DNA of 19,654 nt. It comes from JAAYCI01 sp047972265 (GTDB lineage Bacteria; Bacillota; Clostridia; Oscillospirales; Ruminococcaceae). Positions within the stretch are counted from its first letter, which is position 1; the number at the start of each line of letters is the position of its first letter. Below are positions 13,938-19,654 of this stretch, piece after piece. Under the pieces are notes generated by a model, which saw only the letters and a list, made by a program, of their open reading frames with translations, was not told the DNA's origin and made no database searches. Where the stretch lies: assembly GCA_047972265.1 (NCBI GenBank), contig JBKEAM010000107.1, positions 1 to 19,654 of the forward strand. The letters are read 5' to 3'. A program made the translations under genes and the position numbers.

Positions 13938-14525
13938 ATGAAAAAAGGAAAATTTGGTGTAGCCCTGCCTTTTTATGCTGTTCTTGCATTTGTTTGCGCT
14001 ATGTTTGGATTTTCTACCGGCGCGCTACTTATTTTAGGTGTGGCTCTTTTTGTAGAAAAGGACGAGTGGACAACCCGCCAGTGCATGCAGGCATTTTTTG
14101 CCACATTTATAGTGTCTTGTCTCGGTATTCTTACCAACATATTGCAGCGGATTCGTATGGTTATGAATTACGGCAGTGCATTTGATGTTTTTACAAAAAT
14201 CATCGGTATCATTGATGGGCCAATACGTTTGGTTTTAGAATTATTTGTTTTAGCTTTGCTTTTGCTGGGTGTTACAAAGGTAATGCGCGGACAAGAGGCA
14301 AACCTTCCTGTATTTAGCACATGGGCTTATAAAGCTTACGGCTATGTACGCCAGGTAACCGTACCGGTACAACCGCAGTATCAGCAGGCTCCGCAGCAAC
14401 AGCCGCAATACCCCGCACAGCAGCCACAGGCTCCGCAGCAGTATCCGGCCCAGCAGCCTCAGGCACAGGCCCCCGTGGCACAAAACTTCCAACAACCTCA
14501 AGACCAGCAACCTCCGCAGGTATAA
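13938..14525 (+). CDS. Small membrane protein with Pro/Gln-rich C-terminal tail
   Basis: A 195-residue protein of unrecognised function. Residues 8-40 form one or two membrane segments (VALPFYAVLAFVCAMFGF, GALLILGVALFV). A second hydrophobic region covers 52-70, and a third 97-113 (LELFVLALLLLGVTKVM). The four-helix layout and the GQEANLPVFSTWAYKAYG end resemble Tic20/DUF4870-type small membrane proteins, but this is a weak resemblance. From about residue 143 to the end the chain is almost only Pro, Gln, Ala and Tyr, with QYPAQQPQA occurring twice. Such tails are often flexible cytoplasmic or surface linkers. It has its own promoter, AAGGGG Shine-Dalgarno and terminator, so it is a monocistronic unit. 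Confidence 0.8.
   Translation: MKKGKFGVALPFYAVLAFVCAMFGFSTGALLILGVALFVEKDEWTTRQCMQAFFATFIVSCLGILTNILQRIRMVMNYGSAFDVFTKIIGIIDGPIRLVLELFVLALLLLGVTKVMRGQEANLPVFSTWAYKAYGYVRQVTVPVQPQYQQAPQQQPQYPAQQPQAPQQYPAQQPQAQAPVAQNFQQPQDQQPPQV
14400..14482 (+). repeat. In-frame Pro/Gln/Ala codon repeat
   Basis: Degenerate direct repeats rich in CAG, CCG and CAA encode two copies of QYPAQQPQA with intervening APQ and QAQAP. The copies differ at synonymous sites (for example CCCGCACAG against CCGGCCCAG), so the duplication is not recent. Confidence 0.7.
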
Positions 14526-14545
14526 GTTAATCGTTATAAGCATTT

Positions 14546-14570
14546 GCCCGGCATTTTTGCCGGGCTTTTT
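14546..14570 (+). terminator. Rho-independent terminator
   Basis: GCCCGGC pairs with GCCGGGC over a 6-base loop and is followed by TTTTT. It closes the membrane protein gene about 20 bases after its stop. Confidence 0.92.
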
Positions 14571-14571
14571 G

Positions 14572-14599
14572 TTGCCTGTAACAAAAAATGAGGTATACT
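14572..14599 (+). promoter_or_regulatory. Predicted promoter of walJ-rlmH-ABC operon
   Basis: TTGCCT (14572-14577), a 16-base spacer and TATACT (14594-14599). The expected start point near 14606 makes an upstream ATG at 14610 almost leaderless, supporting the walJ start at 14664. Confidence 0.6.
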
Positions 14600-14663
14600 A
14601 TTATAGAATATGCAACAAAAAACAGCGCTGTTTTATTGGGTACAGGCGCCGGAAAGGGTTTTA

Positions 14664-15452
14664 ATGGCAAGGTTTACAACATTATACAGCGGTTCTTCGG
14701 GTAACTCGGCCGTGGCCGAAAGCAATGGGCGTTTTTTGCTTTTGGATATGGGGGGAAGCTGCAAAGCAACCGTGCAAAGTTTACAAGAAGTAGGCTTATC
14801 TCCGCAGGGAATAGATGGAATTTTGATAAGCCACGAACATAGCGACCATATAAAAGGTCTTAAAGTATTTTTAAAAAAATTCCCTGTTCCGGTATACGCA
14901 TCTGCGGCAACTGTGTCGGCTTTATGGAGAATGGATGCTGTGCCTCCCTCGGCAGACCTTTTTATTATGGAAGAAGAAACCCAACAGGTGGGGTCTTTTA
15001 TGGTTGAGGGTTTTAACCTGCCACATGATGCTGCCGGCTGCATGGGTTTTACCATTCAGGCACAGGAGTCTTGCATGACCATTGCAACAGACCTTGGATT
15101 TTTGCATCCTTCAGTGTTTAAAAAAATGCAAAAATCATCTCTTGTAGCGCTGGAATCTAACTACGACTCTCATATGCTGCGCACCGGCCCATATCCCTAT
15201 GCACTTAAACGCCGTATCGAATCGGAACGAGGGCATTTGCCAAATCACGAAGCATCGCAGGCGGTGGTATCTTTGGTTGCCAGTGGATGCAGAAGAATAG
15301 CCCTGTGCCATTTAAGCAATGAAAATAACAGCCCATATTTGGTAAAGCAAGCCATGGATCAGGCATTTTTTGCGGCAGGGCAGCGCCCGCCGGAGGATTT
15401 GATATTACAGGTTGCGCCACGTTATAAACCTGGCATTTGGATGGATTTTTAG
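14664..15452 (+). CDS. walJ: WalJ/YycJ-family metallo-beta-lactamase-fold hydrolase
   Basis: A 262-residue MBL-fold protein beginning MARFTTLYSGSSGNS, a characteristic WalJ/YycJ opening. The metal motif ISHEHSDHIKG gives H57, H59, D61 and H62. Later conserved pieces are FNLPHDAAGCMGF, IATDLGFL, ALESNYD and ALCHLSNENN, which include further metal ligands. WalJ is a probable exonuclease-like hydrolase encoded in many Firmicutes near the WalRK cell-wall regulator genes and linked to DNA repair or division coordination. Here walRKHI are absent but rlmH follows, matching the common walJ...rlmH neighbourhood. I prefer the start at 14664, with GGAAAGGG upstream, over an in-frame ATG at 14610 that would add 18 poorly conserved residues. 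Confidence 0.88.
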   Translation: MARFTTLYSGSSGNSAVAESNGRFLLLDMGGSCKATVQSLQEVGLSPQGIDGILISHEHSDHIKGLKVFLKKFPVPVYASAATVSALWRMDAVPPSADLFIMEEETQQVGSFMVEGFNLPHDAAGCMGFTIQAQESCMTIATDLGFLHPSVFKKMQKSSLVALESNYDSHMLRTGPYPYALKRRIESERGHLPNHEASQAVVSLVASGCRRIALCHLSNENNSPYLVKQAMDQAFFAAGQRPPEDLILQVAPRYKPGIWMDF

Positions 15453-15469
15453 CGGGGGAGAGTGTTTAA

Positions 15470-15955
15470 ATGCAGCATATTGGCATTATTTGTGTTGGCA
15501 AGCTTAGCGAGGCCTTTTATGCGGCTGGTACGGCAGAATACGAAAAACGCCTTACCCCATTATGCCGCTTTGATGTAACAGAGATTGCCCCAGAATCCAT
15601 AAACGAAAAAAACGGGTCGGACGCGGTGGTGCAGGCTGCATTAAAAAAAGAGGGCGAAAAAATACTGGCGGCAGTACCCGCCGGTTCCCGTATGGTTGCA
15701 CTTTGTGTAGAGGGTAAACAGATAAGCAGCGAAGACCTTTGCACTTATTTGCAGGATGCGGCAATGCTTGCCAAGGGCGGCGTTGTTTTTGTAATCGGGT
15801 CGTCTCACGGCCTTTGGGATGAAGTAAAAAAAAGCGCGCACATGCGCTTATCACTTTCGCGCTTAACATTTCCGCACCAAATGGCACGCCTGCTTGTTAC
15901 AGAGCAAGTGTACAGGGCTTTTCAAATAGCAAGAAACAGCCGGTACCATAAGTAA
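15470..15955 (+). CDS. rlmH: 23S rRNA pseudouridine-1915 N3-methyltransferase
   Basis: A 161-residue SPOUT-fold methyltransferase of normal RlmH length (about 155-160). It opens with IGIICVGKLSEAFYAAGTAEYEKRL, has the core VALCVEGKQISSE, the SAM-knot VVFVIGSSHGL, and the hallmark end LTFPHQMARLLVTEQVYRAFQI. RlmH adds a methyl group to pseudouridine 1915 in helix 69 of 23S rRNA in assembled ribosomes. GGGGGAG precedes the ATG. It starts 17 bases after walJ and is followed after 31 bases by an ABC transporter gene on the same strand. The final residues RNSRYHK are the expected type of terminus (usually ...PYHR/K). Confidence 0.96.
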   Translation: MQHIGIICVGKLSEAFYAAGTAEYEKRLTPLCRFDVTEIAPESINEKNGSDAVVQAALKKEGEKILAAVPAGSRMVALCVEGKQISSEDLCTYLQDAAMLAKGGVVFVIGSSHGLWDEVKKSAHMRLSLSRLTFPHQMARLLVTEQVYRAFQIARNSRYHK

Positions 15956-15986
15956 CGCTGCTATTTTTAGGAGGCAAACAGCAAAA

Positions 15987-17723
15987 ATGAAAAAAATTGC
16001 CGAAAATTTTAAAGGCCACGCAAAAGAACTTATTCTAGGGCCTTTTTTTAAATTACTAGAAGCCGTGTTAGAGTTGCTTGTGCCGCTTGTAATGGCAAAT
16101 ATTATTGATGTTGGCATACGCAATAAAGATTTTGCTTACATAGCAAAAAACGGTGCCATTTTGGTGTTGTTAGCCTTGTTAGGGGCTGCCGCCGCAATGA
16201 TTTGCCAATATTATGCGGCGGTATGCGGCGCACATTTTGGGCTGCGGCTGTGTCGTCAGGTGTATGGGCATGTTATGTCACTTTCTCTGCAAGAGGTTGA
16301 TTCTATTGGGGTGGGCGGCTTAATTACCCGCCTTACCAACGATACCAACCAAATGCAGGTTGGGGTAAACATGGCAATTCGTCTTGGCACCCGCGTTCCA
16401 TTTTTGGCCATTGGCAGTATCGTAATGGCAATTGTAATTAACTGGAAAATTGGTTTAGTGGTACTGGCCAGCGCCGTATTAATGGCACTGGTATTATACG
16501 CCATAATGCACCGCACCATACCAATGTATGGAGACATACAGCATAAACAAGACGAAATCTCGCGTCTATCGCAAGAAAACCTGGACGGTGCAAGGGTAGT
16601 GCGGGCGTTTTCTCGTCAAGAGGACGAAAAGAAAAAATATTCTGCCGCAGCGGCTAAACTTACCGAGATAATGGTAAAGGTTGGGCGTATATCGGCAGGG
16701 CTTAATCCGCTTACCACACTAATTGTAAATATTGGCATCGGCCTTATTGTTTGGTGGGGTGCAGGGGTTGCTTTTAACGGTGGCATCGCCCCGGGCGAAA
16801 TTATAGCCTTGGTTAATTATATGAACCAAACCCTGCTGGCGCTTATTGTGGCCGCAAACTTAATTGTTATTTTTACCCGTGCCATTGCAAGCGGCAAACG
16901 GATAAGCGCCCTGTTGGATATACAGCCAGCCATTGTGGATGGCCCCGGTGCAAAGCAGGATGAAACCGCACCCGCTATAGAATTTAAAGATGTGGCGTTT
17001 GCTTACCATAAAGGGGCTGAAAATGCTCTTGAAAATATAAACTTTGCAGTGCAAAAAGGCGAAACAATAGGGATTATTGGTGGTACCGGCAGTGGTAAAA
17101 CCACCTTGGTACAGCTTATACTGCGTAATTACGATACAGGCACAGGCAATGTACTGGTAAACGGAGACAGCGTAAAAAACTATACCCTTGGATCATTGCG
17201 AGGCAAAATAGGCATGGTCCCTCAAAAAGCCTCGCTTTTTAGCGGCACCATACGCACCAACCTTGCAATGGGTGCCCCAAATGCAGGCGAAGAAGAGATT
17301 TGGCAGGCGTTAGAGCAAGCGCAAGGGGCCGAATTTGTTCGCAAACTGCCCAAAGAGCTGGATGCACCGGTAGAAGAAGGCGGCAAAAACTTCTCCGGCG
17401 GACAAAAACAGCGCCTTACCATTGCACGCGCACTTGTAAGAAAGCCCCAAATACTGATATTAGACGATTCTGCATCAGCACTGGACTATGCAACAGATGC
17501 GGCGCTTCGTAAAGCGCTGCGTTCCGAACCCCGGGGTATGACAACTCTCATTATCAGCCAGCGTGCGGCAACGCTAATGCAGGCCGATAAAATTCTTGTT
17601 TTAGAAAATGGGAATTTGGCCGGAGCCGATACCCACAAAAACTTGCTGCAAAACTGTGAGGTATACCGAGAAATTTGTGCCTCACAAGGTATATTGCAGC
17701 CACAAGGCGGTGTTGGCGCATGA
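15987..17723 (+). CDS. ABC exporter subunit with degenerate ATP site (heterodimer partner A)
   Basis: A 578-residue half-transporter. The membrane domain covers about 15-305, with the coupling-helix sequence RVVRAFSRQEDEKKKY. The nucleotide-binding domain carries Walker A GGTGSGKTT (365-373), Q-loop Q413, signature FSGGQ (469-473) and Walker B ILILDDSASALD. The catalytic Glu is replaced by Asp (D494) and the switch His by Gln (Q525, in IISQRAAT). These are the hallmarks of the non-hydrolysing half of heterodimeric exporters such as TM287/288, BmrCD and LmrCD. Its substrate is unknown; drugs, lipids or peptides are all possible. AGGAGG is about 12 bases from the ATG, a rather long spacing. The stop overlaps the next gene's start in ATGA, implying translational coupling and equal subunit supply. 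Confidence 0.93.
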   Translation: MKKIAENFKGHAKELILGPFFKLLEAVLELLVPLVMANIIDVGIRNKDFAYIAKNGAILVLLALLGAAAAMICQYYAAVCGAHFGLRLCRQVYGHVMSLSLQEVDSIGVGGLITRLTNDTNQMQVGVNMAIRLGTRVPFLAIGSIVMAIVINWKIGLVVLASAVLMALVLYAIMHRTIPMYGDIQHKQDEISRLSQENLDGARVVRAFSRQEDEKKKYSAAAAKLTEIMVKVGRISAGLNPLTTLIVNIGIGLIVWWGAGVAFNGGIAPGEIIALVNYMNQTLLALIVAANLIVIFTRAIASGKRISALLDIQPAIVDGPGAKQDETAPAIEFKDVAFAYHKGAENALENINFAVQKGETIGIIGGTGSGKTTLVQLILRNYDTGTGNVLVNGDSVKNYTLGSLRGKIGMVPQKASLFSGTIRTNLAMGAPNAGEEEIWQALEQAQGAEFVRKLPKELDAPVEEGGKNFSGGQKQRLTIARALVRKPQILILDDSASALDYATDAALRKALRSEPRGMTTLIISQRAATLMQADKILVLENGNLAGADTHKNLLQNCEVYREICASQGILQPQGGVGA

Positions 17724-19456
17724 AAAAGAACACTGTTTTGCGTATGGTGGGCTACTTAACCAAATACCGTGGTTTGCTTATAGGCAGTTTTATTGGGGCA
17801 CTTCTTTTTGTACCGCTTGCGCTGCTTGGACCTGTATTTATTGGCCGTGCAATTGATGCAATTGTGGGCAAAGACAACGTTGATTTTAATACAGCATTTA
17901 TAAACATCATATTGCTGCTGGCTGTTATGCTTGCATCGTGTGTTTTACAGTGGCTTATGCTGGTATGCACACGCAAACTTTCGGCTTATGCTGCGCAGGA
18001 GATGCGCCGTCAGGCATTTGACCGTTTGCAGGATGTTCCTCTTGCACGTATTGATACACAGGCACATGGAGATATTGTAAGCAGGCTGGTAAACGATTTA
18101 GACGCCGTAGGCGAGGGTTTTTTGCAAGGGCTTACACAGTTTTTTCCTAGTATTGTTACCATTGTGGCAACGGTTGTCTTAATGTTGTATTTAGATGTGC
18201 GCATTGCCCTTGTTGTAATTTTGGTTACCCCTCTATCGGTTATTTTTGCAAAAGTAATAACGGGGCGCACAAGCGGCCTGTTTAAAAAACAGATGAATAC
18301 ACAGGGAGACTCCTCGGGCTATATTGGCGAAATGGTTGCAAACCAAGAAGTAGTGCGTGCCTTTGGCTACGAAGAAGAAAGCGAAAAAGAATACTCTGCC
18401 TTAAATAAAAGCTTTGCAGATGCATACTACAAAGCCACCTTTTATTCTAGTGTTGTAAACCCGGGCACCCGTCTTGTAAATGCTATTGTATATGCGGCGG
18501 CCGGTATTTTTGGGGCAGTTATTGCTATAAGCGGCGGCATAAGCATTGGGGGCATCAGTGCCTTTTTGGCTTATGCAAACCAATACACCAAACCTTTTAA
18601 CGAGATTAGCGCGGTATTTACACAGTTGCAGGCCGCGGTGGCAGGTGCCGAGCGTGTTTTTACCATAATCGATTGGCCGGTACAAACACTGGATAAAACC
18701 GACGCAATTACTTTGCAAAGCTGTGAGGGTAATGTAGAGGCAAAAGATTTGTTCTTCTCTTATACACCTACAACAAAGCTTATTCAAAACTTTAACATGC
18801 AGGCTGCAAAAGGCCAGCGCATTGCACTGGTTGGCCCAACAGGCTGTGGTAAAACAACATTGATAAACCTGCTGATGCGCTTTTATGAGGTAGACAGTGG
18901 AATCATAAGTGTAGATGGTATGCCTATAGATGATATGAAACGTAACGCCCTGCGGTCTTTATACGGCATGGTATTGCAAGAGACCTGGCTGCAAAAAGCC
19001 AGTGTACGCGATAACATTGCCTATGCAAAGCCCGGCGCAAGTATAGAGGAAGTTATCGAAGCGTCAAAAGCCGCTTATGCTCATCATTTTATAATGCGTT
19101 TACCGCAGGGGTACGACACTATTTTGGATACAGGCAGCGGCAATTTATCTGCCGGGCAAAAACAGCTTTTGTGTATTGCGCGCATCATGCTTGCAAAGCC
19201 GGACATGCTTATTTTAGACGAAGCAACCAGCAGCATAGATACCCGTACAGAACTTTTAATTCAAAAAGCATTAGAAAAGCTGATGGCAGGGCATACAAGC
19301 TTTATTGTTGCACACCGTTTATCTACCATTCAAAATGCTGATATTATTTTGGTAATGCGGGATGGAAAAATTATAGAAAGCGGCAATCATACGTATTTAT
19401 TGGCCCAAAACGGTTTTTATGCAAACCTGTACAACAGTCAGTTTAATGTAGAATAA
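17720..19456 (+). CDS. ABC exporter subunit with consensus ATP residues (heterodimer partner B)
   Basis: A 578-residue half-transporter (counted from ATG 17720), the same length as its partner. Six membrane helices cover about 15-300, with VVRAFGYEEESEKEY as the coupling region. The nucleotide-binding domain has Walker A GPTGCGKTT (372-380), signature LSAGQ (476-480, Ala for the first Gly), Walker B MLILDEATSSID with catalytic E501, and switch H532. The deviant LSAGQ would face the degenerate Walker site of partner A, while its own Glu and His face partner A's normal FSGGQ. That leaves one active and one inactive ATP site in the dimer. I use ATG 17720, which overlaps the previous stop by four bases; an upstream in-frame ATG at 17675 lies deep in the preceding gene. 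Confidence 0.93.
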   Translation: MKKNTVLRMVGYLTKYRGLLIGSFIGALLFVPLALLGPVFIGRAIDAIVGKDNVDFNTAFINIILLLAVMLASCVLQWLMLVCTRKLSAYAAQEMRRQAFDRLQDVPLARIDTQAHGDIVSRLVNDLDAVGEGFLQGLTQFFPSIVTIVATVVLMLYLDVRIALVVILVTPLSVIFAKVITGRTSGLFKKQMNTQGDSSGYIGEMVANQEVVRAFGYEEESEKEYSALNKSFADAYYKATFYSSVVNPGTRLVNAIVYAAAGIFGAVIAISGGISIGGISAFLAYANQYTKPFNEISAVFTQLQAAVAGAERVFTIIDWPVQTLDKTDAITLQSCEGNVEAKDLFFSYTPTTKLIQNFNMQAAKGQRIALVGPTGCGKTTLINLLMRFYEVDSGIISVDGMPIDDMKRNALRSLYGMVLQETWLQKASVRDNIAYAKPGASIEEVIEASKAAYAHHFIMRLPQGYDTILDTGSGNLSAGQKQLLCIARIMLAKPDMLILDEATSSIDTRTELLIQKALEKLMAGHTSFIVAHRLSTIQNADIILVMRDGKIIESGNHTYLLAQNGFYANLYNSQFNVE

Positions 19457-19485
19457 AACACGCGTCTTTTGTGCATATTTTGTGG

Positions 19486-19515
19486 TTGACAAGCCTTTGT
19501 AAGGCAAGCTACAAT
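19486..19515 (+). promoter_or_regulatory. Predicted promoter of the glycine riboswitch transcript
   Basis: A perfect TTGACA (19486-19491), an 18-base spacer and TACAAT (19510-19515). The spacer contains the palindrome GCCTT-TGT-AAGGC (19493-19505). Confidence 0.8.
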
Positions 19516-19540
19516 ATCTGTAGTGGTAAATTTGGATGAA

Positions 19541-19654
19541 GCCGCCGGGAGAGCCCGTAATGATGTCGCACGGACGGCGCCGAAGGGGTAGAAACTCTCA
19601 GGCAAAAGGACCGGCGGGGGACGAAACTCTGGAGAGCTTTTGCGGTAGACAGCA
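19541..19654 (+). promoter_or_regulatory. Glycine riboswitch (gcvT motif), aptamer 1 complete, aptamer 2 truncated
   Basis: Aptamer 1 is closed by P1, CCGCCGG (19542-19548) pairing with CCGGCGG (19611-19617). It contains the conserved GGGAGAGCCCG, GCGCCGAAGGGG, and AAACTCTCAGGCAAAAGGAC strings of the glycine aptamer. The linker ACGAAACTCTGGAGAGC that normally joins the tandem aptamers and opens aptamer 2 follows, and the window ends there. Such RNAs control glycine cleavage system or glycine transporter genes, usually as ON switches. The controlled gene is beyond the right edge. Confidence 0.95.

Noticed and set aside
14400..14482. CRISPR-like or satellite repeat
   Set aside because: Repeats are in frame, degenerate and encode a Pro/Gln tail; there are no uniform spacers.
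1..19654. Insertion sequences, tRNA/rRNA genes, prophage or attachment sites
   Set aside because: No transposase, integrase, terminal inverted-repeat pair with target duplication, or tRNA-like cloverleaf was recognised on either strand.

Overview
The window looks like a chromosomal segment of a Gram-positive anaerobe (Bacillota, probably a gut clostridium). Purine-rich Shine-Dalgarno sites precede almost every gene, sigma-A-type promoters and U-tract terminators are visible, walJ and rlmH are neighbours, and a glycine riboswitch of the Firmicutes gcvT type sits at the right edge. The dominant content is an anaerobic purine (urate/xanthine) catabolism cluster; the rest is housekeeping genes and exporters.

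Positions 1-9918, all minus strand: reading with transcription (right to left) the genes are an XdhC-family molybdo-enzyme maturation factor, a YheO-type PAS/HTH regulator, ygeX (2,3-diaminopropionate ammonia-lyase), ygeY (M20 hydrolase), ygeW (knotted carbamoyltransferase), arcC (carbamate kinase), ssnA (amidohydrolase), an NCS2 purine permease, and the first 67 codons of ygfK, which runs off the left edge. This is the E. coli yge/ygf/ssnA set in compact form. The permease imports purine. YgfK, SsnA and off-window enzymes would reduce and open the ring. YgeY and YgeW would handle the ureido intermediates, with YgeW plausibly releasing carbamoyl phosphate. ArcC would convert that to ATP, and YgeX would turn 2,3-diaminopropionate into pyruvate and ammonia. 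Promoter and terminator signals suggest four transcription units: xdhC; regulator-ygeX-ygeY-ygeW, ending in a 12-bp hairpin; arcC-ssnA; and permease-ygfK. Several promoters carry conspicuous dyads.

Positions 10109-13700: a cytosolic papain-fold/C39-like protein on the plus strand converges through a bidirectional terminator on an ABC half-transporter gene. That ABC gene has frame problems at homopolymer runs at both ends. Upstream of it lies a YdcF/ElyC-type DUF218 membrane protein.

Positions 13938-19654, plus strand: a small membrane protein with a Pro/Gln-rich tail and its own promoter and terminator. Then comes an apparent operon of walJ (MBL hydrolase), rlmH (23S rRNA methyltransferase) and two ABC half-transporters forming a heterodimer with one degenerate ATP site. 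The window ends in a promoter and a glycine riboswitch: aptamer 1 is complete and aptamer 2 is cut off.

I did not find a clearly unprecedented multi-gene system. The strongest leads are the unusual regulator and dyads of the purine cluster, the doubly frame-broken ABC gene, and the C39-like protein whose third catalytic residue is not where expected.
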